A stretch of DNA of 64,000 nt. Source: Ovis canadensis. Taxonomy: Eukaryota; Chordata; Mammalia; Artiodactyla; Bovidae. How positions within the stretch are numbered: the stretch's first letter is position 1; each line of letters opens with the position of its first letter. This document shows positions 22,618 through 34,855 of this stretch, in pieces. The stretch lies in contig NC_091246.1 of the NCBI RefSeq assembly GCF_042477335.2, positions 208,939,501 through 209,003,500 on the forward strand. The letters are read 5' to 3'. The notes beneath the pieces were generated by a model. The model was not told where the DNA came from. It worked only from the letters and a program-made list of their open reading frames with translations, and ran no database searches. The position numbers and the translations under genes were made by a program.

Positions 22618-25016
22618 AATGCAAAAGTAGGAAGTCAAGAAACACCTGAAGTAACAGGCAAATTTGGCCTTGGAATGTGGAATGAAGTAGCCCAAAGACT
22701 AATAGAGTTTTGCCAAGAAAATGCACTGGTCATAGCAAACACCCTCTTCCAACAACACAAGAGAAGACTCTACACATGGACATCACCAGATGGTCAACAC
22801 CGAAATCAGATTGATCATATTCTTTGCAGCCAACGATGGAGAAACTCTATACACTCAGCAAAAACAAGACCAGGAGCTGACCGTGGCTCAGATCATGAAC
22901 TCCTTATTACCAAATTCAGACTCAAATTGAAGAAAATAGGGAAAACCACTAGACCATTCAGGTATGACGTAAATCAAATTCCTTATGATTATACAGTGGA
23001 AGTGAGAAATAGATTTAAGGGCCTAGATCTGATAGATAGAGTGCCTGATGAACTATGGAATGAGGTTCGTGATACTGTACAGGAGACAGGGATCAAGACC
23101 ATTCCCATGGAAAGGAAATGCAAAAAAGCAAAATGGCTGTCTGGGGAGGCCTTACAAATAGCTGTGAAAAGAAGAGAAGTGAAAAGCAAAGGAGAAAAGG
23201 AAAGATATAAGCATCTGAAGGCAGAGTTCCAAAGAATAGCAAGAAGAGATAAGAAAGCCTTCTTCAGCGATCAATGCAAAGAAATAGAGGAAAACAAGAA
23301 TGGGAAAGACTAGAGATCTCTTCAAGAAAATGAGAGATACCAAGGGAACATTTCATGCAAAGATGGGCTAAATAAAGGACAGAAATGGTATGGACCTAAC
23401 AGAAACAGAAGATATTAAGAAGAGGTGGCAAGAATACACGGAAGAACTGTACAAAAAAGATCTTCACGACCCAGATAATCGTGATGATGTGATCACTAAT
23501 CTAGAGCCAGACATCCTGGAATGTGAAGTCAAGTGGGCCTTAGAAAGCATCACTACGAACAAAGCTAATGGAGGTGATGGAATTCCAGTTGAGCTGTTTC
23601 AAATCCTGAAAGATGATGCTGTGAAAGTGCTGCACTCAATATGCCAGCAAATTTGGAAAACTCAGCAGTGGCCACAGGACTGGAAAAGGTCAGTTTTCAT
23701 TCCAATTTCAAAGAAAAGCAATGCCAAAGAATGCTCAAACTACCGCACAATTGCACTCATCTCACATGCTAGTAAGGTAATGATCAAGATTTTCCAAGCC
23801 AGGCTTCAACAATACGTCAACCATGAACTCCCTGATATTCAAGCTGGTTTTAGAAAAGGCAGAGGAACCAGAGATCACATTGCCAACATTGCTGGATCAT
23901 CGAAAAAGCAAGAGAGTTCTAGAGAAACATCTATTTCTGCTTTATTGACTATGCCAAAGCCTTTGACTGTGTGGATCACAAGAAACTGTGGAAAATTCTG
24001 AGAGATGGGAATACCAGACCACCTAACCTGCCTCTTGAGAAATCTGTATGCAGGTCAGGAAGCAACAGTTATAACTGGACATGGAAAAACAGACTGGTTC
24101 CAAATAGGAAAAGGAGTACATCAAGGCTGTATATTGTCACCCTGCTTATTTAACTTCTATGCAGAGTACATCATGAGAAGCGCTGGACTGGAAGAAACAC
24201 AAGCTGGAATCAAGATTGCTGGGAGAAATATCAATAACCTCAGATATGCAGATGACACCACCCTTATGGCAGAAAGTGAAGAGGAACTAAAAAGCCTCTT
24301 GATGAAAGTGAAAGAGGAGAGCGAAAAAGTTGGCTTAAAGCTCAACATTCAGAAAACAAAGATCATGGCATCCGGTCCCATCCCTTCATGGGAAATAGAT
24401 GGGGAAACAGTGTCAGACTTTATTTTTGGGGGCTCCAAAATCACTGCAGATGGTGATTGCAGCCATGGAATTAAAAGACGCTTACTCCTTGGAAGAAAAG
24501 TTATGACCCACCTAGATAGTATATTCAAAAGCAGAGACATTACTTTGCCGACTAAGGTCTGTCTAGTCAAGGCTATGGTTTTTCCTGTGGTCATGTATGG
24601 ATGTGAGAGTTGTACTGTGAAGAAGGCTGAGTGCCGAAGAAGTGATGCCTTTGAACTGTGGTGTTGGAGAAGACTCTTGAGAGTCCCTTGGACTGCAAGG
24701 AGATCCAACCAGTCCATTCTGAAGGAGATCAACCCTGGGATTTCTTTGGAAGGAATGATGCTAGAGCTGAAACTCCAGTGCTTTGGCCACCTCATGCGAA
24801 GAGTTGACTCATTGGAAAAGACTCTGATGCTGGGAGGGATTGGGGGCAGGAGAAGAAGGGGACGCCTGAGGATGAGATGGCTGGATGGCATCAAGGACTC
24901 GATGGACGTGAGTCTGAGTGAACTCCGGGAGGTGGTGATGGACAGGGAGGCCTGGCGTGCTGCGATTCATAGGGTCACAAAGAGTCGGACACGACTGAGT
25001 GACTTAACTGAACTGA
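22618..25016 (+). mobile_element. Bov-B LINE, 2.4 kb, reverse transcriptase largely preserved
   Basis: This is the longest single uninterrupted Bov-B here. It is 5'-truncated within the endonuclease and ends with GACTTAACTGAACTGAAC. ORFs in order are 22,675-23,313 (endonuclease C-terminus with HELL and linker), 23,390-24,001 (N-terminal reverse transcriptase: ANGGDGIP, WPQDWKRS, NYRTIALISHASKV) and 24,005-25,111 (VHQGCILSPCLFN and the catalytic LRYADDTTLMAES). The catalytic-Asp block around 23,950 is in a different frame from its upstream neighbour. A stop at 23,311 and at least one frameshift therefore inactivate the copy. RTE-type elements like this also mobilise Bov-tA and Bov-A2 SINEs. 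Confidence 0.9.
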
Positions 25017-25326
25017 ACCACCTACCTGGGGATCGTATCAGATCCCACAAGTTAAGTGTTAAGTTCCAAAATGTTGCAGTAGGTGTGTTTTCTCTTTTCC
25101 CTCCTCACTAGGACACTGTAGATATGCATGGCTATGCTTCCTCTCCCACCAGACCCAGTCTCACTTCAATTTCAGTTCTCCTTTTGCCCTGATTCTCTCA
25201 AGAAACTCCATCTTCTGTTCTTGTAGGCTATGCAGGATGGGGTGGAAAGTGTCAAAAAACCCAGGTGTGGCTCTCTGTTGTCAGGGTTCCTGGGATTTGC
25301 TTTAGGCAGATATAGTGATAAATAGG
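25017..25326. other. No gene recognised
   Basis: This is spacer between Bov-B and Bov-tA with no recognised content. Confidence 0.35.
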
Positions 25327-25531
25327 GCTTTCCTGATGGCTCAGACAGTAAAAGCATCTGTCTGCAATGCAGGACACCTGGGTTCAATCCCTGGGTTGGG
25401 AAGATCCCCTGGAGAAGGAATTGGCAACCCACTCCAGTATTCTTGCCTGGAGAATTCCATGGATGGAGGAACCTGGTAGGCTACAGTCCATGGGATTGCA
25501 AAGAGTTGGACATGACTGAGCAAATTCACTG
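25327..25531 (+). repeat. Bov-tA SINE
   Basis: The head GGGCTTTCCTGATGGCTCAGACAG, the body CAACCCACTCCAGTATTC and the end AGAGTTGGACATGACTGAGC are all present. Confidence 0.85.
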
Positions 25532-26517
25532 GTTAGTGATACACACTGACATGGAAATGACCGTCTTGAGGAAGTTTATACTCACACATCCAGGAGGAGG
25601 GGCACATGAAGCAGGACTGCAAGGGAAGAACCATTTGTATGATCAGGAGGCAGATGATGTGAAGGGGAAATGTGGGCAAGAGCTATCATGGTGGTTTCTG
25701 TGGTAAGGAATCGACCAGCCACGGTAATCAGGCTTATGCTGAGTTAGTCTGCATCATTTCAATGGGCTCTGGGATGTAGGGGTGCCCCTAGTTGTCTGGT
25801 ACCTGTCTCTAGACTGATCGGGCAGGGGTATAGTGGGCCGGTGCATCAAGTCTTGATGAAGAAGGCAGTTGGGAGTAGGGACTCTGGATGGGTTGATTTG
25901 CATATGAAAGGCTCGCTAGCAAGCACTGTGTTTGCTCTTTCTAGGAATGAGACCCCTGGGGAGGGCATTCTCTCAGGATGAGCAAGGCCTCAAAACATCA
26001 AAGCACCAAAAGTACAAAGTAAAAGCTATGATTAATCCACTGTCTTTTATTACTCCCACCAGAATGTGGCTAGCCTTTCCTCTTTAATATATGGGGATAC
26101 AGTTGTCCTTAACAGTGGAGATTCAGCTGAAATTCTGAGCCACCAGGAAAAGTTCACTCATCACCCTTGCACAAAAGAGAGTGAGAAATGAGAAGAGACC
26201 ATGGGCCTGGCAATAATTTGCCCCTCCTGTGCTCTGTCACTGGGATAACCCTTGGCTCTGTAGAGGAGGAAAACCTTTTTCTCTCTACCCCATTAAGCTC
26301 TTTGCCTGAGACCCTGAAAATTAGACTGACCAAAAACAGAAATACAAGAGAAAAACAGTTTATCATGCATGCAAACCACATCAAGTGCGAGAACTCTCAG
26401 GATGGGGCACTGAAAGGGTGGTTAGAATTTGAGTTTGTATAGTATCTTATCAAAGAACAATAAATATGCACAGAAGTTACAACCCTAAAGGGCTTTAGGT
26501 TTCCAAGTGTGATACTT
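25532..26517. other. About 1 kb with no gene recognised
   Basis: No Bov or L1 consensus was recognised. The block may be single-copy or an old LTR or DNA element that I could not name. The ORFs on either strand are short and match nothing known to me. Confidence 0.35.
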
Positions 26518-26968
26518 TCAGTTCAGTTCAGTCACTTAGTCGTGTCTGACTCTTTGTGACCCCATGGATGCAGCACGCCAGGCTTCCGTCTTCAACACCA
26601 ACTCCTGGAGCTTGCTTAAACTTATGTCTGTCGAGTTGGTGATGCCATCCCACCATCTCATCCTTTGTTGTCCCCGTCTCATCCTGCCTTCATTATTTCC
26701 CAGCATCAGAGTCTTCTCCAGTGAGTCAGTTCTTCGCATCAGGTGACCGAAGTATTGGAGTTTCAGCTTCAGCATCAGTCCTTCCAATGAATATTCAGGA
26801 CATATTTCCTTTAGGATGGGTTGGTTGTATCTCCTAGCAGTCCGAGGGATTCTCAAGAGTCTTCTCCAACACCACAGTTCAAAAGCATCAATTCTTCAGC
26901 CCTCAGCTTTCTTTATGGTCCAGTTCTCACATCCATACATGACTACTGGAAAAACCATAGCTTTGACT
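26518..26968 (-). mobile_element. Outer Bov-B LINE, 3' part
   Basis: The minus-strand Bov-B 3' end runs from TTCAGTTCAGTTCAGTCACTTAG to the position where a second Bov-B is inserted. The same element resumes at 28,774. AGCTTTGACT at 26,959-26,968 is repeated at 28,764-28,773. Confidence 0.9.
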
Positions 26969-28763
26969 CAGTTCAGTTCAGTCGCTCAGTCATGTCCGAC
27001 TCTTTGTGATCCCATGAATCGCAGCATGCCAGGCCTCCCTGTCCATCACCAACTCCCGGAGTTCATTCAGACTCACGTCCATTGAGTCAGTGATGCCATC
27101 CACCCATCTCATCCTCTGTCATCCCCTTCTCCTCCTGCCCTCAATCCCTCCCAGCATCAGAGTCTTTTCCAATGAGTCAGCTGTTCGCATGAGGTGGCCA
27201 AAGTACTGGAGTTTCAGCTATAGCATCATTTCTTCCAAAGAATACCCAGGACTGATCTCCTTCAGAATGGACTGGTTGGATCTCCTTGCAGTCCAAGGGA
27301 CTCTCAAGAGTCTTCTCCAACACCACAGTTCAAAAGCATCAATTCTTCAGCACTCAGCTTTCTTCACAGTCCAACTCTCACATCCATACATGACTACTGG
27401 AAAAACGATAGCCTTGACTAGACGGACCTTTGTTGGCAAAGTAATGTCTCTGCTTTTCAATATGCTATCTAGGTTGGTCATAACTTTCTTTCCAAGGAGT
27501 AGGCGTCTTTTAATTTCATGGTTGAAATCACCATCTGCACCGATTTTGGAGCCCCAAAAAATAAAGTCTGACACTGTTTCCACTGTTTCCCCATCTATTT
27601 CCCATGAAGTGATGGGACCAGATGCCATGATCTTCATTTTCTGAATGTTGAGCTTTAAGTCAACTTTTTCGCTCTCCTCTTTCACTTTCATCAAGAGGCT
27701 TTTTAGTTCCTTTTCACTTTCTGCCATAAGGGTGGTGTCATCTGCATATCTGAGGTTATTGATATTTCTCCTAGCAATCTTGATTCCAGCTTGTGTTTCT
27801 TCCAGTCCAGCGTTTCTCATGATGTACTCTGCATAGAAGTTAAATAAGCAGGGTGACAATATATAGCCTTGATGTACTCCTTTTCCCATTTGGAACCAGT
27901 CTGTTGTTCCCTGTCCAGTTCTAACTGTTGCTTCCTGACTTGCATATAGGTTTCTCAAGAGGCAGGTCAGGTGGTCTGTTATTCCTATCTCTTTCAGAAT
28001 TTTCCACAGTTCATTGTTGTCCACACAGTCAAAGGCTTTGGCATAGTCAATAAAGCAGAAATAGATGTTTTTTCTGGAACTCTTTTGCTTTTTCCATGAT
28101 CCAGCGGATGTTGGCAATTTGATCTCTGGTTCCTCTGCCTTTTCTAAAACCATCTGGAAATTAACAGTTCATGTATTGTTGAAGCCTGGCTTGCAGAATT
28201 TCGAATATTACTTTCCTAGCGTGTGAGATGAGTGCAATTGTGCGGTAGTTTGAGCATTCTTTGGCATTGCCTTTCTTTGGGATTGGAATGAACACTGACC
28301 TTTTCCAGTCCTGAGGCCACTGTTGAGTTTTCCAGATTTGCTGGCATATTGAGTGTAGTACTTTCACAGCATCATCTTTCAGGATTTGAAAGAGCTCTAC
28401 TGGAATTCCATCACCTCCACTAGCTTTGTCCGTAGTGATGCTTTCTAAGGCCCACTTGACTTCACATTCCAGGATGTCTGGCTCTAGGTTATGAATCACA
28501 CCATCATGATTATCTGGAGAGTGAAGATCTGTTTTGTACATTTCTTCTGTTTATTCCTGCCACCTCTTCTTAATATCTTCTGCTTCTGTTAGGTCCCTAC
28601 CATTTCTGTCCTTTGTTTAGCCCATCTTTGCATGAAATGTTCCCTCAGTATCTCTAATTTTCTTGAAGAGATCTCTAGTCTTTCCCATTCTTGTTTTCCT
28701 CTATTTCTTTGCATTGATCACTGAGGAAGGTTTTATTATCTCTTCTTGCTATTCTTTGGAATT
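26969..28763 (-). mobile_element. Bov-B LINE nested inside another Bov-B
   Basis: This 5'-truncated 1.8-kb Bov-B lies in the same orientation as its host element and is flanked by the 10-bp duplication AGCTTTGACT. Minus ORFs 27,347-28,153 (catalytic LRYADDTTLMAES, FIDYAKAFDCVD) and 28,161-28,541 (GDGIPVELF, NYRTIALISHARKV) hold most of the reverse transcriptase, split by a stop near 28,158. It is younger than the outer element. Confidence 0.92.
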
Positions 28764-28773
28764 AGCTTTGACT

Positions 28774-30060
28774 AGATGGACCATTGTTGGTAAAGTAATG
28801 TCTCTGTTTTTTAATATGCTATCTAGGTTAGTCATGGCTTTTCTTCCAAGGAGCAATCATCTTTTAATATCATGGCTGCAGTCCCCATCTGCAGTGATTT
28901 TGGAGCCCCCCAATATAAAGTCTGTCACTGTTTCCATTGTTTCCCTATCTATTTGCCATGAAGTGATGGGACCAGATGCCATGATCTTAATTTTCTGAAT
29001 GTTGAGTTTTAAGCCAGTGTTTTCACTCTCCTTTTTCACTTTCAACAAGAGGCTGTTTAGTTTTTCTTTGCTTTCTGCCATAAGGGTGGTGTCATCTGCA
29101 TATCAGGTTACTGATATTTCTCCTAGGAATCTTGATTCCAGCCTGTGCTTCATCCAGTTTGATATTGTACATGATGTACTCTGCGTATAAGTTAAATAAG
29201 CAAGTGACAATATACAACCTTGATGTATTCCTTTCCCTATTTGGAGCCAGTCTGTTGTTTGATGTCCAGTTTCAGCTGTTGCTTCTTGACCTGGCTACAG
29301 AGTTCTCAGGAGGCAAGTCAGGTGGTCTGGTATTCCCATCTCTTAAAGAATTTTCCACAGTTTGCTGTGATCCACACAGTCAAAGTCTTTAGCGTAGTCA
29401 ATGAAACAGAATTAGATGTTTTTCTGGAGCTCTCCTGCTTTTTCCATGATTCAACGGATATTGGCAATTTGATCTCTGGTTCCTCTGTCTTTTCTAAATC
29501 CAGCTTTTACATCTGGAAGTTCTTGGTTCACATACTGTCAAAGCCTGGCTTGGATAATTTTGAGCATTAATTTGCTAGCCTGTGAGATGAGTGCAATTGT
29601 GAGGTAGTTTGAACATTGTTTGGCACTGCCTTTCTTCGGGATTGGAATGAAAACTGACTTTTTCCAGTCCTGTGGCCACTGCTGAGTTTTCCAAGTTTGC
29701 TGGCATATGGAGTAGAGCACTTTCACAGCATCATCTTTCAGGATTTGAAATAGCTCAGCTGGAATTCCACCAGGTTTGTTTGAAGTGATGCTTCCTAAGG
29801 CCCACTTGACTTCGGACTCCAGGATGTCTGGCTCTAGGGGAGTGATCCCACCATCGTGGTTATCTGCATCATTAGGATTTTTTTGTATAGTTCTTCTGTG
29901 TATTCTTGCCACGTCTTCTTAATATCTTCTGCTGTTAGGTCCATACCGTTTCTGTCCTTTATTGAGCTCATCTTTGCATGAAATATTCCCTTGGTATCTC
30001 TAATTTTCTTGAAGAGATCTCTAGTCTTTCCCATTTCTAATTTGTTCATGCAGGTCCATG
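28774..30060 (-). mobile_element. Outer Bov-B LINE, 5' part
   Basis: The host Bov-B continues after the nested copy, from the C-terminal ORF2 region to the linker upstream of the reverse transcriptase (minus ORFs 28,857-29,081, 29,538-29,912 and 29,834-30,049). It is more diverged than the nested copy, with several stops, as expected of the older element. It is 5'-truncated near 30,060. Confidence 0.85.
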
Positions 30061-30477
30061 TTGGTGCAGACGTTTAGTCTTTTTCATGGTCATAGACTTC
30101 CCCTGGAGAAGGATTCATGGCAATCTTCATTTCTCAGAAGTTTCTACTTTAAGTCAGGTAAGGGATACCACAAAAGGCTTCTTTTTGTATCTGCTAATCC
30201 TCATTTGCATCCAACTCAAAATAATCTGTAGGACAAAGTGGAATATTTTGAGTTGGCATATTCAGAGCCCTGACAACATGCTGTGTCAGATGAAGGGTGA
30301 CTCATTCTCTCAGAAACTGAAAGTTTGTATCATAATGTTGTAAATCACCAAAAAGTTAACTATATCACCCAGTTTTGCTGTTTCTTCATAGCCCTCTCTT
30401 TTTGTTCTGTGAAACATAATCACTGGGCAGTTTGTTAATGTTTAATATGAGTGAGTATAGATTTTATCAACACCTCT
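30061..30477. other. No gene recognised
   Basis: This is intergenic spacer with no repeat consensus recognised. Confidence 0.35.
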
Positions 30478-30798
30478 AAGGGCTTCTGGTGGCTCAGTTG
30501 GTAAGGAATCCACCTGCACTGCAGGAAACCCCGATTTGATTCCTGGGTTGGGAAGATCTGCTGGAGAAGGGATAGGCTACCCACTCCAGTGTTCTTGGAC
30601 TTCCCTGGTGGCTCAGCTGGTAAAGAATCTGCCTGCAATGCTGGAGACCTGGGTTCAACCCCTCAGTTGTGAAGCTACTCTGGAAAAGGGAACAGCTACC
30701 TACGCCAATATTCTGGCCTGGAGAATTCCATGGACTGTATAGTGCATGGGGTCACAAACAGTCGGACACGACTGAGTGACTTTCACTTCACTTCAAGG
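30478..30798 (+). repeat. Two adjoining Bov-tA SINEs, first one partial
   Basis: A head-to-tail arrangement. A first copy (30,478-30,597) stops after CCACTCCAGTGTTCTTG, and a second, complete copy (30,598-30,798) begins GACTTCCCTGGTGGCTCAGC and ends GACTGAGTGACTTTCACTTC. This is either insertion of one SINE into the other or a dimer. Confidence 0.8.
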
Positions 30799-31965
30799 TG
30801 TTTGTTGGAATGACTATTATCAGGGCTGTTTGACTTAATCTCCTTTTGAATATTTTTAAAGAGGCAGTAGAAAAAAAAATAAAGTCTGATTTGGAGAGTT
30901 TATAACATGCCTAACCCCTGTGGCAGGAGACCCATTACTAAAATCTGGCCTTTTTCTCACTAGCTAACTGTCCCTGCCTATTGGGGGAATCAAATAGCCT
31001 GGCTCTTGGGGTCAAGCTCAGGTTCAACATGCCATTTTTCTCTTCAAATTCGTCTCCTGAGAAATCCCAGTGTGTTTGCAGAAACACTGGGTAAAATGTG
31101 CTATGTCCCAGGCAGTGTTAAACTCTAGCTTAGAGGCACTGAGTAATAATAGAGGACAGCGGCAGTTCATAAGTTACTGATGTAGAAATAGCTATATGAT
31201 AAAGTTAGATGAAAAATTATAGAACACACACACAAATGTGTATACAAAGATAGAAATCATTTGTGCAAAAATTAAAGTCAGTGCAAATACATGTTTGCTT
31301 TTCCTTTTGGATAGAATATCACAAGAAAGGTAAAGAAGAAACTGTGTTAACCCTCCTAATATATCATTTTGTTTCAGGGTCTGTCGAGAACTGGATTTTG
31401 TAGGAATCCAAGTGAGACTTTGAGGACACTTTTTGAGGAAGAGACAATGTCCTATCCAGGGAAAACACCAAATACGCACTTTGCCTGCTTGGCTGTCTCA
31501 CCTGGGCTTATCTGTGTCTGCACACTGGCTGTCCTACTGAGAATGGGTATATTGTAATTATTTTTACAAATAGCTTTGAGGAAAAAAGTCATTGCCAAAT
31601 TTTTTAAATGAAAGTGTGTAACTGTTACTACCATGGACATTCTTGAAATCCTTTTTGCACTGGGTGGGGGGCGGGGGGGAATGAATTTCCCTTGCAGAAA
31701 GTGAGGAGTGACTTCTTTTAAAAAGGAAAAAATATATTTGATGGGAGGAAAAAAAGTCCTCCCATCTTTTGATGTTTTTTAAAAGAAGGAGTTACTTGCG
31801 TTGCATGCAGATACAGTAGCTGGGTAGTCCTAGCTCAGTCACTTCACCTTTCTTAACTTTGTTGTCCTAAATGTCTTCATAAACCTGCTGTGCCTGCCCT
31901 AGACTAAAACATGTGTTTGCCAATGAGATAAATGAGATACAGTAGGGAGAACACTTTAAAACTGC
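30799..31965. other. No gene recognised
   Basis: About 1.2 kb of apparently single-copy intergenic DNA. It contains a G-run (31,664-31,680) and two short purine-rich stretches containing ATATTT and AAAGTCC near 31,730-31,790. No exon was recognised. Confidence 0.35.
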
Positions 31966-32180
31966 CTCATGCTACAAACTACTATATAAAAAATAGATAA
32001 ACAATAAGGCCCTACTATATAGCACAGGGAAATATATTCAATATCCTGTGACAAAGCATAATGGAAAAGAATATGAAAGGATATATATACACACACATAT
32101 ATATGAGTTACTTTGCTATACACCAGAAACTGACACAACACTGTAAACCAATTATACTTCAATTTAAAAAATATAGCGGC
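31966..32180 (+). mobile_element. L1 3' end fragment
   Basis: Plus-strand artiodactyl L1 3' terminus: TATAGCACAGGGAAATATATTC, CACCAGAAACTGACACAACA, and an A-rich end near 32,172. Confidence 0.7.
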
Positions 32181-32339
32181 TCTTAGATAGTAAGGATGGT
32201 AGCACAACAGTTTGAAAGTACTTAATGCCACTAAACTGTACAGCTGAATATGGTTGGAATGGTAAATTTTATGTTATATATATCTTATCTTAATAAAAAA
32301 AAATTTTAATGGCTCTTGACATTTGTTCTTAGGGTATGA

Positions 32340-32905
32340 GACACCCTGCAGCTATGAATTTAAAAGATCCTTGCTCCTTGGAAGAAAAGCTATGACAGAC
32401 CTAGACAGTGTATTAAAAAGTAGAGACATCACATTGCTGACAAAGGTTCATATATTCAAAGCTATGGCTTTTTTAGTAGTCATGTACAGATGTGAGAGTT
32501 GGACCATAAAGAAGGCTACGTGCTGAAAAATTGATGCTTTTGAACTGTGGTGCTGGAGAAGACTCTTGAGAGTCCCTTGGACAGCAAAGAGACCAAAGCA
32601 GTCAATGCTAAAGGAAATCAGTCCTGAATATTCATTGGAGGGACTAAGCTGAAGCTCCAATACTTTGGCCATCTGATGGGAAGAGCCAACTCATTGGAAA
32701 AGACCCTGATGCTGGAAAAGATTGAAGGCAGGAGGAGAATGGAACAACAAAGGATGAGATGGTAAGATAGCATCACTGACTCAATGGACAAGAGATTGAG
32801 CAAACTCTGGGAGAAGGTGAAGGACAGGGAAGCCTGGCATGCTGCAGTCCATGGGGTCACAAAGAGCTGGACATGATTTAGTGACTGGACAATAACAAGA
32901 GATAC
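32340..32905 (+). mobile_element. Bov-B LINE 3' fragment
   Basis: Plus-strand Bov-B C-terminal ORF2 region and 3' end (GAAAAGCTATGACAGACCTAG to GTCCATGGGGTCACAAAGAG). It is 5'-truncated and diverged. The ORF at 32,323-32,526 is a remnant of the LINE protein C-terminus. Confidence 0.85.
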
Positions 32906-33937
32906 CAAAAAAATGGTTCCCAAAAAATGGTTCCTGGGGATGGGCATAGGGTGAAGCAGGAACTTGAAGGACTTTCACCTTGACTGCACTCATATCTTCA
33001 AGAAAATTTAAAAAACTAAGTTGGCGACATGAATATTGGCATTGCAGCCCAATAATTATTTCAATTTCTTCCTTTCTAGATCAGTGGGATGGGTTCCGGT
33101 TTGCAGTAGTTACCTTTGTGGAAGTAGAGGGGGCAAATACCATCACTCAGTAAATTTTGCAATAGACACTTCAGGGCCAGTTGATGTAAACTCTTCTACC
33201 TGCTCATGACTGTCTAGTCATCTCAGTACCAAAACGAAAATCGAAAACTTATTAATAAAACCCCAGCCATTAAAAACTTTTATTAGAGAATTGGCTGAGT
33301 CTTTCCCTGCACGGCCTGGAGGAGATGAAACAGCTGGCTTGGAATGCAATCTTTTTTTTCCCTCCACCACTCTCTTCAAGACTCTAGGGCCAGAGCCAAG
33401 GCCAACTTGAGAAAGGGGCAGGAGGGGCCCTGTTGAATCCACACAGCAGACTACCTGGCCTGCAGCCACCTGGCCTGTGGATCAGTTGTACATAACTCAA
33501 TAGAGAAGTAACCGACCACAGAAGATGCTTGTTCAGGGGATTTTTGTTTCACTGTCAGTATTTGTCCTTGACTAATGTCCTGAGGTTAGTCCAGATCAGT
33601 GTACTGCAGTTGGTGAACAGGAGGGTTAGTCATTCCTAGCTTTCTTACAGAAACTTTCAGGTTCAAGTCTGTTTTTTGCTGGTTAGTAGCCAGGAGTCTC
33701 TGGAGCAGGCCGTCAATAGGAGCTGTGATTCAGGAAAGTGGAAACCTCTTGGCATTTAAGTCAAACTAGGCTGTCCTCTGCCTGTCCTGGGCAGGGAACA
33801 GCTCCGCCATGTCACGCTGAACTGCAACACATCCAGCCTTTCCAGCTTCCTCAGGAATAACAACCAACTACACTGTTCATTTTGGTGTTAAAATCACACA
33901 GACACATAGCTCAAGGTGGAAACAAGAAAACTGGTTG
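32906..33937. other. No gene recognised
   Basis: About 1 kb of apparently single-copy intergenic DNA. The minus ORF at 33,218-33,469 has no recognisable domain and no supporting splice context. Confidence 0.35.
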
Positions 33938-34622
33938 AATTCAGCTCAGTCTCTCAGTCACTCAGTCATGTCCAACTCTTTGTGACCCCATGGACTACAG
34001 CACACCAGGCTTCCCTGTCCATCACCAACTCTTGGAGCTTACTCAAACTCATGTCCATGGAGTCGATGGTGCCATCCAACCATCTCATCCTCTGTTGTCC
34101 CCTTCTCCCACCTTCAATGTTTCTCAGCATCAGGGTCTTTTCCAATGAGTCTGTTCTTCACATTAAGTGGCCAGAGTATTGGAGTTTCAGCTTTAGCATC
34201 GGTCCTTCCAATGAATATTCAGGACTGATTTCCTTTAGGATGGACTGATTGGATCTCCTTGCAGTCCAAGGGACTCTCAAGAGTCTTCTCCAACACCACA
34301 GTTCAAAAGCATCAATTCTTCTGCGCTCAGCTTTCTTTATAGTCCATCTCTCACATCCATACATGACCACTGGAAAAGCCTTAGCTCTGACTAGACGGAC
34401 CTTTGTTGGCAAAGTAATGTCTCTGGTTTGGAATATGCTATCTAGATTGGTCATAGCTTTTCTTCCAAGGAGTAAGCGTCTTTTAATTTCACAGCTGCAG
34501 TCACCATCTGCAGTGATTTTGGAGCCCAAAAAAATAAAGTCTCTCACTCTTTCCCCATCTATTTGCCATGAAGTGATGGGACCAGATGCCATGATCTTAA
34601 TTTTCTGGATGTTGAGTTTTAA
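33938..34622 (-). mobile_element. Bov-B LINE 3' fragment
   Basis: This minus-strand Bov-B 3' end is 5'-truncated near 34,622. The minus ORF at 34,158-34,592 still reads as the ORF2 C-terminus (FELWCWRRLLRVPWTARR). Similar flanks AACTGGTT (33,928) and AACCTGGTT (34,624) may be a decayed target-site duplication. Confidence 0.85.
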
Positions 34623-34704
34623 GAACCTGGTTAGAGCAAGTAAATCACAAAAGGAATTTAACCAACTTGAGGGTTACAATTTACTTGTTAATTATTTGTC
34701 TTCT

Positions 34705-34855
34705 TTTATTCATTAAAGAAAATATTTTATTTTAGTTTTTCTGACCATGTTCCAAGGTATGTGGGATCTTAAGTTCTCTGACATGGATCAAAGCTGTGCC
34801 TCCTACATTCGAAGCAGGAAGTCTTATCCACGGGACTGCAAGGGAAGTCCTTATA
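34705..34855 (-). repeat. Diverged tRNA-derived SINE
   Basis: A T-rich start (about 34,706) is followed by TCTGACCATGTTCCAAGG and a terminal CTGCAAGGGAAGTCC. It is an old copy, subfamily uncertain. Confidence 0.5.
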
